Assembly (NCBI GenBank): GCA_012514315.1
Contig: JAAZAN010000155.1
Span: 1-43,998 of the forward strand
DNA: 43,998 nucleotides
DNA from: Chloroflexota bacterium
GTDB lineage: Bacteria; Chloroflexota; Anaerolineae; B4-G1
Reading direction: 5' to 3'
Made by a program: the position numbers and the translations under genes. Under the pieces are notes generated by a model. The model worked only from the letters and a program-made list of their open reading frames with translations. It was not told the DNA's origin and ran no database searches. Below, one piece after another: positions 16,039-25,252 of this stretch (its first letter is position 1; each line of letters starts with the position of its first letter).

Positions 16039-18417
16039 ATGCCAATTCAGCAACTTCAGATGATATGGCCGGAGCATCGGGTGGCATGTCCGCCCGATCC
16101 GGTAGCACCGCCAGGGTACGAGCTCCGCACATACCGGGCCGATGATGAGGTCGACTACCTGACCTTGCTGAGACTGGCGGGATTTCGACCGGACCCTTCG
16201 ACCGGCGTCGAAGGGCTCCTCCGATTCGCGCTGCCGGAATCGTGCTTTGTGGCTGTGCACTCGGCGAGTGGTCAGCTTGTTGCGACCGCTGTGGGTAGAC
16301 ATTTCTACCACTCACTGCACCAGTATGGCGGGGAGATGGGATGGGTCGCCGGACATCCTGCACATGCAGGCAAAGGGCTTGGTGCGGCGGTGTGCGGGGC
16401 GGTTACACGCCGCCTGCTCTCAATGGGCTTCCGGCGAATCTTCTTACTGACTGACGATCATCGTCTGGCAGCGCTCAAGACCTACCTTAAGCTCGGATAT
16501 GTGCCATTCCTGTTTGCTCCGGATATGCCGGCGCGCTGGTGTCAGGTCTGTGAGAATCTCGGATGGCCTTTCACGCCGGGTGAGTGGCCGAGCAACAGTG
16601 ACCCGACAGTGCCTGGCGAGAGAGAGGACGCAGACCAGCCGAACCGTTACCCCTGGCGGCGTCAATGGCTGGCCGATCGGCCTCACCGTGGCTATGCGCT
16701 GATGGGGGACGTGGATGCCTTCGGTGACGAGTCGCTTTACCATCCCACCTTGTTGGGGGTCGCTGAGGTATCACCCTCCAGACTGGTGGCCGGCCAGACG
16801 ATGCCACTGCGATTGACGTACGTAGCGGGCCCTGCTGGCCTGGCAGAGGGCGCTCAGGTCACATTTGTTATGCGTGGCCAGCAACCCCTGGGGCGCGCCG
16901 AGCGCGACTACGAATTGATCGGGCCCGAGGGCCGTGAACTGGCCCCACATGAGCGTGGGTTTGGGTTCAGGCTGCTACGAGGTGGTTTGAGTGGTGGAGA
17001 GGAAGTGGAGCTCAGAACGGAGCCCTTCACATGGACCCCGCTGGCCGGTCGCCGCGAGTTCAAGGTCGTGGTCAATGCTGGCGACGGAAGTCCTGAACGA
17101 CGACTCTCAGAACCTCTTGTCATTGACATACTGCCCGGACGGCTCGATCATCTGGATGTCACGTTGCCTGCTACCAGACGGGCCAACGCGCCCGTGGTCG
17201 TGCAGGCGACGACGCGAGATGAATTTGACAATCGAACGCCGGTGTCAGGCACACTCGAAGCGCGGTCAGCGAAGAGCCAGCAGAGGGCTCCGATGGTGTC
17301 TGGTTTGGCGCGGTGCCGGCTGGACGTGGGACAGGACGCCGTTGTTCGAGCTGAAGTCTCGCTGCCGAATACCGGACTATCGGCGGTGTCCAATCCGTGC
17401 GTCGAGACACAAGATCTACAGCTCTACATTGGGGACCTGCACTGTCACGACTTCCTAAGCGAAGCGGAAGGATACACCGACGAAGTGTATCGCTGGGCGA
17501 TCGAGGATCGACGGCTTGACTTCGTCTCTGTAGTGCCCCAGGCGCACGGTTGGCTGGACAATGAGACCTGGACCGTGGCGAAATACATGAATGAGCGCTA
17601 CTTGAGGGAGGGACAGTTCGTCCCCTTCCTGGGGTTCGAGTGGCAACACAGCGGCTATGGGGACAAGGTTGTACACTATCTCGGTGGCGATCAGCCGTAT
17701 CTGCCTGTCGACGACCGCAGGTACAGCAGCCCGGCCAAGCTGTATGCAGCGTTGCGTGCGTCGGATGCACTGGTGATCTCCCATCATCCTGGGTATCCCA
17801 TTGAGGAGTGGGTCCCCGGTACTGACTTTGAGGCTGTGGAGACGGATGTCGAACGTTTGGTTGAGCTGTGGTCGATGCATGGCAGTTCGGAAGGGTACGA
17901 TCCCTTTGATCGACCACTGGTGGGAGCGGCAGACAATGGAGGCGTCCTGGCGGCGCTTCGGCGGGGCCTGCGGGTTGGGTTCGTCGCCGGATCGGACACA
18001 CACTCGGCGCGACCTGGTGGATCGGTCCGAGAGCCTCGGCCCTACTGGGGTGGGCTGGCTGCGGTGTGGGCACGGAAGTTGACGCGGCGTGAGCTGTTCG
18101 ATGCTCTGCGGGCCCGCCGAACCTATGCCCTGACCGGCGCCCGCATCGTGCTCAAGATGACCGCCAACGGGGCGTGGATGGGGGAGGATCTGCCACTCGT
18201 GGAGCATATCGACCTGCGGATCGATGTCTGGGCGTTGGGCTCGATCAAACTTGTCGAAGTGATGAAGGACGGCAGAGTGTGGCAGCGTGTCTCTCCAGAT
18301 GGTGATGAGTGTCACCTCGAGTTGGAGGATCGGATATCGGGCCCTGCATTCTATCATTGCAGGGTGACGCAGGTGGATGGCGAGCTGGCGGTCTGCTCAC
18401 CGGTCTGGATCGGATGA
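16039..18417 (+). CDS. GNAT acetyltransferase - PHP/DUF3604-like metallohydrolase fusion
   Basis: A 792-residue multidomain protein. Residues about 25-175 look like a GNAT N-acetyltransferase, with the acetyl-CoA loop HPAHAGKGLGAAV near 105-117 and RRIFLLTDDHRLAALKTYLKLGY after it. Residues about 215-450 are beta-rich and may be Ig-like sandwich domains. Residues about 460-790 carry a PHP-type metal site: IGDLHCHDF (about 463-471), a SHHPGY segment and GSDTHSARPG (about 651-660), as in DUF3604 and PHP-domain proteins. No signal peptide is seen. The start is uncertain: ATG 16039 has only AGAGG 12 nt upstream, and GTG 15997 would add 14 residues. The combination suggests acetyl transfer plus hydrolysis of a phosphoester or amide on one substrate; this is inference. 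Confidence 0.75.
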   Translation: MPIQQLQMIWPEHRVACPPDPVAPPGYELRTYRADDEVDYLTLLRLAGFRPDPSTGVEGLLRFALPESCFVAVHSASGQLVATAVGRHFYHSLHQYGGEMGWVAGHPAHAGKGLGAAVCGAVTRRLLSMGFRRIFLLTDDHRLAALKTYLKLGYVPFLFAPDMPARWCQVCENLGWPFTPGEWPSNSDPTVPGEREDADQPNRYPWRRQWLADRPHRGYALMGDVDAFGDESLYHPTLLGVAEVSPSRLVAGQTMPLRLTYVAGPAGLAEGAQVTFVMRGQQPLGRAERDYELIGPEGRELAPHERGFGFRLLRGGLSGGEEVELRTEPFTWTPLAGRREFKVVVNAGDGSPERRLSEPLVIDILPGRLDHLDVTLPATRRANAPVVVQATTRDEFDNRTPVSGTLEARSAKSQQRAPMVSGLARCRLDVGQDAVVRAEVSLPNTGLSAVSNPCVETQDLQLYIGDLHCHDFLSEAEGYTDEVYRWAIEDRRLDFVSVVPQAHGWLDNETWTVAKYMNERYLREGQFVPFLGFEWQHSGYGDKVVHYLGGDQPYLPVDDRRYSSPAKLYAALRASDALVISHHPGYPIEEWVPGTDFEAVETDVERLVELWSMHGSSEGYDPFDRPLVGAADNGGVLAALRRGLRVGFVAGSDTHSARPGGSVREPRPYWGGLAAVWARKLTRRELFDALRARRTYALTGARIVLKMTANGAWMGEDLPLVEHIDLRIDVWALGSIKLVEVMKDGRVWQRVSPDGDECHLELEDRISGPAFYHCRVTQVDGELAVCSPVWIG

Positions 18418-18511
18418 CGGCGGCAGTAGAGGGCATTCGCGCGGAGAGCCCGACCCGGTGCGGTATCGTTCGCGCGCCGGTGGGCTTCAGTGCGCGTAAT
18501 CGGGAGGCGCT

Positions 18512-19765
18512 ATGCAGCAGTACGAGAAACCGATACGAGTTGGTGTAGTGGGTGTAGGGCGCGGCAAGGGCTTCGCCAGGGGTGCTGGGCCGCATCTGGG
18601 CATGGAGCTCGTGGCCCTGTGTGACACCTGGGAGGAACGCCTGAATGAGTTGGGCAAAGAACTGAGTGTCGCGACATACACAGATTACGACAAGTTCCTG
18701 GAACACGACATAGATGCCGTGATTCTGGCGAACTACTTCCACGAACATGCTCCATTCGCGATCAAGGCCCTGGACGCGGGTAAGCACGTGATGTCTGAGA
18801 CATCGGCTTGCTTCACCCTGGCACAGGGTGTAGAGCTTGTGGAGGCGGTGGAGCGCAGCGGCAGGATCTATATGTTTGCCGAGAACTACCCGTACATGGT
18901 CTTCAACCAGGAAATGCGCAGGCTCTACCAGGCTGGGCACATTGGTGAGTTCAAGTACGGGGAGGGGGAGTACGTGCATCCGATGTCGGCAGAGGAATCC
19001 GCCCGGATCTCACCCGGAATGGACCATTGGCGCAATTGGATCCCCGCGACTTACTACTGTACACACTCTCTGGCGCCTTTGATGTACATTACAGATACCT
19101 GGCCTGTGAAGGTCAATGGTTTCGTGATCGCGCACGATCCTGAGGATGAGACACACTTTGGCAAGACGGTCAGGCGGAGCGACCTGGCGTCGATGATTGC
19201 GGTCCGGATGGACAACGGCGCCGTCGTCAAGCTTCTGAAGGGCAGCCTTCGTGGTCATGGTGTCTGGGTTAGAGTACACGGCAACAAGGGGTTGATGGAG
19301 AACCTCCGTTTCGGTGACACGCATATGGTGCGGGTGCGCCGTGAGCCGTTCGACAAAGACACGGGGGAGCCTGTGGAGCGCGTCTACCTGCCCGATTTCC
19401 CGGAACATCATGCGGAGGCGATGAAAGCGGGACACGGTGGGGGCGATTTCTTTATGAACTACCATTTCGCGGAGGCGATCCGCAGGAATGAGCAACCGTT
19501 CCTGGATGTGTACCGGGGTGTCGCGATGTCAATCATAGGTGTTCTTGCCTATCGTTCGGCGCTTGACGATTCGGCTCCGGTAGTGGTCCCCGACTTTCGG
19601 GACATCGAGGTCCGTCGTCAATATGCCGATGATCACTGGTCACCGGCTCCGTGGGACCGGGGGCCGGGCCAGCCGTGGCCGAGCATCCTGGGCGATATGC
19701 GGCCATCCAACCGTGGGATTGAGTTCGCGAGCAAGATCTGGCGCGACAGTGGATACACAGGGTGA
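18512..19765 (+). CDS. Gfo/Idh/MocA-family oxidoreductase (copy 4)
   Basis: A 417-residue oxidoreductase homologue. The Rossmann loop VGVVGVGRGKGFA (10-22) is closer to the standard form than in copies 1 and 3, but the EKP site reads SETS (95-98), again without the lysine. AENYPYMVF near 126 and AGHGGGDFF near 308 match the other members of the lysine-less subgroup. The start has GGGAGG (18502-18507) only 4 nt upstream. The C-terminal region (DHWSPAPWDRGPGQPWP) is an extra tail relative to copy 3. Its neighbours are the GNAT-PHP fusion and the FGGY kinase. The substrate is unknown. Confidence 0.85.
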   Translation: MQQYEKPIRVGVVGVGRGKGFARGAGPHLGMELVALCDTWEERLNELGKELSVATYTDYDKFLEHDIDAVILANYFHEHAPFAIKALDAGKHVMSETSACFTLAQGVELVEAVERSGRIYMFAENYPYMVFNQEMRRLYQAGHIGEFKYGEGEYVHPMSAEESARISPGMDHWRNWIPATYYCTHSLAPLMYITDTWPVKVNGFVIAHDPEDETHFGKTVRRSDLASMIAVRMDNGAVVKLLKGSLRGHGVWVRVHGNKGLMENLRFGDTHMVRVRREPFDKDTGEPVERVYLPDFPEHHAEAMKAGHGGGDFFMNYHFAEAIRRNEQPFLDVYRGVAMSIIGVLAYRSALDDSAPVVVPDFRDIEVRRQYADDHWSPAPWDRGPGQPWPSILGDMRPSNRGIEFASKIWRDSGYTG

Positions 19766-19792
19766 AGCTCAGTATGGGCGAGCGTCGCCGGA

Positions 19793-19812
19793 GTACGGTG
19801 GATCCACCATAC
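19793..19812. promoter_or_regulatory. palindromic operator candidate before the FGGY kinase
   Basis: A perfect 12-bp palindrome GGTGGATCCACC (19797-19808) extends as an imperfect 20-bp palindrome with outer GTA/TAC arms and one mismatch. It lies between copy 4 of the Gfo/Idh family and the kinase, about 60 nt before the kinase start. Size and symmetry fit a dimeric repressor site. No clear promoter was found beside it. Confidence 0.4.
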
Positions 19813-19873
19813 CCGTGGATGAGAGTACGCCTAGGACAGATGAGCCGCGATGGAGTGTGCGGGAGGGTGAGTG

Positions 19874-21370
19874 ATGGATCTACTTCTGGGTCTTGATGTT
19901 GGCACAACGGCGACCAAGGCGCTGCTATTCGACCTGTGTGGCCACGTCGTTGCGTCGGCTAGCTACCAGTATGGTCTGATCACGCCTCACGAAGGGTGGG
20001 TCGAGCAAGACCCAGAGGATCTCTGGCGCGGTGTTGTGGAGACGACGCGCGCTGTGGCACGGGATCTGCGGCCTGAGGACCGAGTTCTGGCGCTCAGTCA
20101 GTCATCGCAAGGTGGAACAACCATCCCGGTCGATGCGGATGGGTGTCCCACGTACAATGCTATCAGCTGGATGGACCAGCGCGCCGTGATTCAGGCGGAC
20201 AGGCTGCGGGATGAATGGGGTGACGAGTTCGTACGAGCGACCACAGGATGGGCTCCATTTAGTGGATTACCCCTTCAGCATATCGCCTGGCTGCGTGATA
20301 ACCGCCCCGATGTGTTTGAGGCCTCGCGCTACTTCCTCTTTGTGAACGATTTCATTGGCTATCGGTTGACGGGCGAATTCTGCATGAACCCGTCCGACGC
20401 AAGCATTACCCAGCTCTTCAATATTGCCGAAGTCGACTGGGATGATCGGCTGTTGACGTCGGCGGGGATCCGCCGCGATCAGCTCTCGCCGGTGCACGAA
20501 TCGGGCCACGTCGTGGGACATATCACCCGGGCGGCCAGCGAAGCAACTGGATTGCCGACGAGCGTACTGGTGGCGAACGGTGCACACGATCAGTACTGTG
20601 CGGCTGTTGGCATTGGCGTGTATCACCCGGGCCGAGTGATGCTCTCATCGGGGACCGCATGGGTGATACTGGCAGTCCCCGAGAATATTGATATCGGCTT
20701 GGGCACTGGGATGTCGATGAGCTGTCACGCCGTACCAGGGCGTTGGGGAGCGCTACGGTCACTGGGTGGCGTAGGTACGTCATTGGAGTGGTTTCTGGAT
20801 CAGGTTTGGGAAGGCGGTCGATCTCGGACAGAGTCGCGCAGCGTTGGACGAGGAGGGCTCTACGATGAGATTACAGAGGCGGTGCGTCGCTCCCCGCCAG
20901 GCGCCGAGGGACTGCTCTTCTTCCCGCTTTCGGGAGGACACAGCGTTCAGACCGGGGTAACGCATGGAGGATTTGTCGGGTTGTCGCTGTCACACTCACG
21001 CGACGATATGGCCCGGGCGGTCCTGGAGGGTGTCGCCTTCGAGCTGCGATGGGTGCTCGATGAAATCCAGGCCGGTGGCTTGCGCGTTGACGAGCTGAAG
21101 ATGGTCGGGGGTGCGGCGAGGAGCTCAGTATGGCCGCGGATTGTAGCGGACATCACTGGCGTGCCGGTTGCGCTCCCGAGTGTTACTGAGGCGGCGTGTT
21201 TGGGCGCTGCAGCGCTGTCTGGTGTGGGCGCGGGAGTCTTTCCCAGTGCTGAGGAGACTTTCGGATATCTCACTGAACAGGAGTCCCGAGTCGATCCGGC
21301 CAACGATCTCAAGCCGATCTATGATGGTCGGTTCGCGCGCTACCAACGTTCGTTTGCTGCGCTTGAGTGA
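19874..21370 (+). CDS. FGGY-family carbohydrate kinase
   Basis: A 498-residue sugar kinase of typical FGGY length. The N-terminal ATPase strand GLDVGTTATKALLF (6-19), the WMDQRA segment near 100, the central HDQYCAAVGIG (about 238-248) and the C-terminal KMVGGAARSSVWPRI with PVALP are all family signatures. It phosphorylates a ketose, polyol or aldonic acid using ATP, as xylulokinase, rhamnulokinase and gluconokinase do. The ATG at 19874 follows GGGAGGG (19861-19867) by 6 nt. The next gene is an AraA-like isomerase, the usual partner that makes the ketose for such kinases. Which sugar is used cannot be told from motifs. Confidence 0.9.
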   Translation: MDLLLGLDVGTTATKALLFDLCGHVVASASYQYGLITPHEGWVEQDPEDLWRGVVETTRAVARDLRPEDRVLALSQSSQGGTTIPVDADGCPTYNAISWMDQRAVIQADRLRDEWGDEFVRATTGWAPFSGLPLQHIAWLRDNRPDVFEASRYFLFVNDFIGYRLTGEFCMNPSDASITQLFNIAEVDWDDRLLTSAGIRRDQLSPVHESGHVVGHITRAASEATGLPTSVLVANGAHDQYCAAVGIGVYHPGRVMLSSGTAWVILAVPENIDIGLGTGMSMSCHAVPGRWGALRSLGGVGTSLEWFLDQVWEGGRSRTESRSVGRGGLYDEITEAVRRSPPGAEGLLFFPLSGGHSVQTGVTHGGFVGLSLSHSRDDMARAVLEGVAFELRWVLDEIQAGGLRVDELKMVGGAARSSVWPRIVADITGVPVALPSVTEAACLGAAALSGVGAGVFPSAEETFGYLTEQESRVDPANDLKPIYDGRFARYQRSFAALE

Positions 21371-21453
21371 TGACGGTTATGTGATCTGACGCTGCTGGGC
21401 TGAGCGCGAAACGCTCCTAAGAGGGTTCACCTTGTCTGACAAAGGACTATGAG

Positions 21454-22854
21454 ATGAAAAGAAGCGAGAAAGCACAGGTAGGTTTGTTGGGTTTGATGCT
21501 GGATCTGTACGATGCGATCCCAGATCTCAAGCCAGAGATGGCTGAGTTCGGCAAGGAACTGGTCACAGCGATGTCGGCGTTCGCAGACGTCGACTTCCCG
21601 GGAGTGTGTACTACCCGGGACCAGGTGGACGAAGTTGTCGCCCGTTTTGAGGCGGAGGGCCGGGACCTCATCATCGTGGTGCTCCTGACCTATGCGCCAA
21701 GCCACATTGCTCTGCCAGCACTGCGCAGAACGTCTTTGCCCATCCTCGTCTTCAACACGCAACAACTGCGGGCTGTCGCACAGGATACGTTGTCGTATGA
21801 GACCACGAAGAACCACGGCATGCACGGCGTCCAGGACCTGGCCAACGTGCTTCTGCGGACCGAAGTGCCGTTTCAGTTGGTGACTGGCCACTATGCCGAT
21901 GATACGACGCTCGCGGAGGTCAAGTCCTGGTGTGACGCAGCGCGCACGGCCCGGTTTGTACGCCGGATGCGCATAGGCCAGGTCGGCTACGCGATGGAGG
22001 GGATGGGCGATTTCGGACTCGACGAGACGGCGTTTCTGGGACAGGTGGGAGTGGAAATTCACCACATTGCCCAGAAGAACATTGCCGAGAGAGCTCAGGC
22101 TGCTCCCGCAGACGATATTGCGCAGCAGATGGCCTTTGATCGTGAGCATTTCCAGTTCGATGAGGGAATCATGGAGGTGGAGCACGAGGCCAACTCACGC
22201 ATCGAATGGGCATTGCGGAGCATTCTCGCGGAAGGCGGGATGCACGGGTTTGCGCCGCATTTCGTGGCGATCGGCGAGGAAGGGTGGTTGGACACATTGC
22301 CGTTCCTTGCGTCCTCCAAGCTGATCGCTGAAGGATTCGGCTTCGGCGGTGAGGGGGATGTTACGAGCGCGTCAGCCGTTGCGATGATGCACGAGATGGC
22401 GGGCGCAGCCAGTTTCACCGAGATGTTCACAATGGATTTCTCCGGGAACTCCACGCTGATGATGCACATGGGTGAGGGCAACTGGCGGATGGCGCGCGAG
22501 AATGAGCCCGTGCATCTTCTCCCCAGTGACCTGGGCCTGACGCCTGTGCGCGTGAGAGCTCTTCTGCTCGCGTATGGCCTCGCGCCCGGCGAGGCGACGT
22601 TGGTCAGCCTCACCACTGGGCCCGGCGGCAAGGCGCGGTTCGTAGTTACCGAGGGTGAGGTACTGGACTTTCCGTACGTCGCTGATCTGGCTCGTCCGCA
22701 CCACAAGTTCAGCCCACATGGCGACCTGAGCGATTTTCTGACCCGGTACAGTCTGGCCGGCGGTTCACACCATCAGGCACTGGCCTATGGTCGGTGGGCG
22801 GGGACGGTGGAGAAAGTGGCCGCGCTACTGGGTGTGGAATGCATTCACGTCTAG
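21454..22854 (+). CDS. L-arabinose isomerase-like (AraA/FucI-type fold) sugar isomerase
   Basis: A 466-residue protein close to AraA in size. The catalytic metal-site blocks correspond well to AraA: EGFGFGGEGDV (about 297-307) and EMFTMDFSGNS (about 327-337) for the two glutamates, MMHMGEGN (about 340-347) for one histidine, and LAGGSHHQAL for the other. AraA enzymes interconvert aldoses and ketoses using Mn(II). N-terminal sequence similarity is lower, so the substrate may be another sugar. AAAGGA (21441-21446) is 7 nt before the ATG. It directly follows the FGGY kinase, fitting an isomerase-kinase pair. Confidence 0.82.
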   Translation: MKRSEKAQVGLLGLMLDLYDAIPDLKPEMAEFGKELVTAMSAFADVDFPGVCTTRDQVDEVVARFEAEGRDLIIVVLLTYAPSHIALPALRRTSLPILVFNTQQLRAVAQDTLSYETTKNHGMHGVQDLANVLLRTEVPFQLVTGHYADDTTLAEVKSWCDAARTARFVRRMRIGQVGYAMEGMGDFGLDETAFLGQVGVEIHHIAQKNIAERAQAAPADDIAQQMAFDREHFQFDEGIMEVEHEANSRIEWALRSILAEGGMHGFAPHFVAIGEEGWLDTLPFLASSKLIAEGFGFGGEGDVTSASAVAMMHEMAGAASFTEMFTMDFSGNSTLMMHMGEGNWRMARENEPVHLLPSDLGLTPVRVRALLLAYGLAPGEATLVSLTTGPGGKARFVVTEGEVLDFPYVADLARPHHKFSPHGDLSDFLTRYSLAGGSHHQALAYGRWAGTVEKVAALLGVECIHV

Positions 22855-22978
22855 CCGCAAATCGTGATAATGAGTGACTTTGCAGTGTCGACTACAGGTC
22901 GGGCATTTTCGATAGATATGCGCGGAGCAGGCAGAGCGCAAATCCAGCGTCGTGCTCTGTTTGTCCATGCATGATTCG

Positions 22979-23012
22979 ACAGTGAGCCTCCTCGCAGCGA
23001 TCTCACTGTGAG
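22979..23012. promoter_or_regulatory. inverted repeats before the third URO-D-like gene
   Basis: ACAGTGAG (22979-22986) pairs with CTCACTGT (23002-23009), and the second arm is itself part of the palindrome CTCACTGTGAG (23002-23012). The same half-site (CTCAC/GTGAG) thus appears three times in 34 nt. The 183-nt gap 22855-23037 has no clear -35/-10 pair. This could be an operator or a leader hairpin. Confidence 0.35.
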
Positions 23013-23037
23013 TCGGATGAGAAGGAGAGTGTATCGC

Positions 23038-24174
23038 ATGTTCCCTGAACCCAGCACTGTCTCGGCGCAGCTTGCCCTGGACACGATTGATCAGAAACCC
23101 ACAAAGGGAATACCCAGTTGGATGATCCACGTGATGGAGCACTCGGTGATCGAGCGTCTTGCCGGGGTGCAGCCAGGTGAGTACCGGCGCAAGCCGGTCG
23201 ACACGTACCTGGCCTTCCAGCGGGCCGCCGGTACTTGTTTGATTGACCAGTTCATCCCTGAGAACCCCCTCACAATGGAGGAACACGGGTATGAGGGCGC
23301 TGAGAAGGGCGCAACCACCGGGGCGGATCAGATCGTGCTCGATGATATGATCATCGATTCACCCGAAGCGGCGGTTGAACACTTGGAGTGTGTTGTCTTC
23401 CCCCGCATCGAGCGGAATATCGCTGGGTTCAACGAGGATGAGCGGGTGTGCGAGATCATCGATGGGGAGCTGACTCAGCAGGAGGCGATTGGCCCCACGA
23501 TGCTCAAGAGTGGGTATGCGTTCATTCAGTTCCCCACATTCGCCTATTCCCAGTATGGCTACGAATACTACTTCATGGCATATGCCCTGTATCCTGATGT
23601 CGTCGAGAGGCACTTCTCACTGCAGGCCGACTACGCGGCGCTGAACAACCGGGCTGCTGCGCGAGCTTATGTTGAGGGAGGCCTTCCACCTCTGTACCGG
23701 CTCGATTTTGATATGGCCGATTCGCGTGGATTGCTGGTGCGCCCGAAGACTCTGGACCGACTGTGGCTTCCCCACTTCGCGCGCAGTCTGGAGCCGATGG
23801 TCAAGACCGATGTCAAGATGATCTGGCACTGCGATGGCAATCTGATGGACCTGGTGCCCCGGCTCCTGGAGGTCGGCATACGGGGATTCCAGGGGTTTCA
23901 GTACGAAGACGGCATGGATTACGAACGGATCTGCGCGATGAAGACAAAGGATGGGGATCCGTTGATCATCATCGGCGGTGCATCTGTGACGAGGACGTTG
24001 CCCTTCGGCAAACCGGCCGACGTCAAGCACGAGATCGACTGGCTGGTGGCCCATGGACCTAAGGTGGGCTTGTTCCTCGGCGGGTCAAGCTCAATCGCGC
24101 CGGGCGTAGCCTGGGAGAATATACAGACGCTGGTGGAAGGGCTCCGATACTATCGAGAGCATGGCAGAGCGTAG
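23038..24174 (+). CDS. URO-D-fold protein, copy 3 (paralogue of copy 1)
   Basis: A 378-residue URO-D-like protein. MIWHCDGN (with H264) and GIRGFQGFQYEDG match the corresponding segments of copy 1 at 10486-11583 almost residue for residue, and both share an ASVTRTLPFG/VSVTTVLPFG segment and an SSSI segment near the C-terminus. ATG 23038 is chosen because AAGGAG (23022-23027) lies 10 nt upstream; a GTG at 23008 falls inside the inverted repeat. It is followed after 12 nt by an amidohydrolase, repeating the pairing of copy 1 with an amidohydrolase. Possible roles are a methyltransferase or lyase on a sugar-derived compound; none is proven. Not HemE. Confidence 0.75.
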   Translation: MFPEPSTVSAQLALDTIDQKPTKGIPSWMIHVMEHSVIERLAGVQPGEYRRKPVDTYLAFQRAAGTCLIDQFIPENPLTMEEHGYEGAEKGATTGADQIVLDDMIIDSPEAAVEHLECVVFPRIERNIAGFNEDERVCEIIDGELTQQEAIGPTMLKSGYAFIQFPTFAYSQYGYEYYFMAYALYPDVVERHFSLQADYAALNNRAAARAYVEGGLPPLYRLDFDMADSRGLLVRPKTLDRLWLPHFARSLEPMVKTDVKMIWHCDGNLMDLVPRLLEVGIRGFQGFQYEDGMDYERICAMKTKDGDPLIIIGGASVTRTLPFGKPADVKHEIDWLVAHGPKVGLFLGGSSSIAPGVAWENIQTLVEGLRYYREHGRA

Positions 24175-24186
24175 GTTGGAGGGCTC

Positions 24187-25221
24187 ATGTCGAATATCGA
24201 GTACAGACCCGAGATTGATGGACCTGTGTATGAAGCGCTGGCCGAGTTTCTGCCGGTTCGCGTGTTCGACTCACACATTCATACGGGATTGCCCCAGCAC
24301 ATCGTGGCGCTGTCGGATGAGCGCAAGAAGTCGAAGCTCGGATTCTTCCTGGATGTGGCGCTGGAGTTTGGCTGCAACGCGTATGAGATTGCTCAGGAAG
24401 TTCGCACAACTCTGTTTCCCGAGCAGATGATGGAAGGTCTGTATTTCGGGTTCCCGTTCCGTGAGACAGATCTGGACGCCAATAACGCCTACGTTGCGGG
24501 TCTGATCGAGGATCACGGCGTGCAGGGTCTCTACATGCCCCGTCCCGACTCCACCCGCGATGAGCTGGAGCATGCCCTTGACGCCGGCTTCATCGGCTTC
24601 AAGCCGTATTTGGATCTGGTGACCGACAAGAGTTTCGCCGAGATGCGTCTTGCTGACTATGTGCCTCCGGCCCTGTGGGAGGTGACCAACGACCGGGGCG
24701 CGATCCTCCTGATTCACCTGGGCCGACCAGGACGTCTGTACGATCGCTACGACATCGAGGATCTGAGTGGGGCATGCCGTCGGCACCCCGCTGCTAAGGT
24801 AATCATGGCGCACATCGGGCGGCCCTATATCCCTTCTATGATTCGGGATGGGATACCCGAGCCCTATAAGGCCCTCCCCAATCTGTGGTTTGATGTTTGT
24901 CCTATCTGTGAGAGTGGCGTCCTGGAAGTCGCGATCCGTGAGGTCGGACCACAGCGGTTGCTGTTTGCGACGGATTCACCGGTCACGTACATGCGGGGCC
25001 GTCTGGGTGAATGGAACGGCGATCGCAAGTTCTTCAGTGATATGGATTTCCCGTGGAACACTGAGCGAGAACCAGCAGAGAAGGAGACCCGGTACACGTT
25101 CTTCGTGTATGAGCAACTGCTTGGACTCAAGAAAGCTGCGCACGCCACCCGACTCTCGAGCGGCGACGTTGAGGACATCCTGTACAACAATGCGAAAGCA
25201 TTGACGTCGGAAGCAGGCTGA
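24187..25221 (+). CDS. amidohydrolase-2-family metal-dependent hydrolase, copy 2
   Basis: A 344-residue TIM-barrel hydrolase, paralogous to 14866-15912. Metal-site segments are VFDSHIHTG (H30, H32), LLIHLGRPG, IMAHIGRPY and ATDSPVT. The C-terminal DVEDILYNNAKAL matches the DVEDICYNNAVAL of copy 1. It starts 12 nt after the URO-D-like gene, with GGAGGG (24178-24183) only 3 nt before the ATG, so translational coupling is likely. As with copy 1, hydrolysis of a lactone or a ring carboxylate is the best family-based guess. Two copies suggest two substrates or two steps. Confidence 0.83.
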   Translation: MSNIEYRPEIDGPVYEALAEFLPVRVFDSHIHTGLPQHIVALSDERKKSKLGFFLDVALEFGCNAYEIAQEVRTTLFPEQMMEGLYFGFPFRETDLDANNAYVAGLIEDHGVQGLYMPRPDSTRDELEHALDAGFIGFKPYLDLVTDKSFAEMRLADYVPPALWEVTNDRGAILLIHLGRPGRLYDRYDIEDLSGACRRHPAAKVIMAHIGRPYIPSMIRDGIPEPYKALPNLWFDVCPICESGVLEVAIREVGPQRLLFATDSPVTYMRGRLGEWNGDRKFFSDMDFPWNTEREPAEKETRYTFFVYEQLLGLKKAAHATRLSSGDVEDILYNNAKALTSEAG

Positions 25222-25252
25222 TGGAACTGAGGACGATGGGGAGACGGTGTCG

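Noticed and set aside
21402-21416. GAGCG/CGCTC hairpin after the FGGY kinase.
   Set aside because: The stem is only 5 bp and no U-tract follows; not enough to call a terminator.
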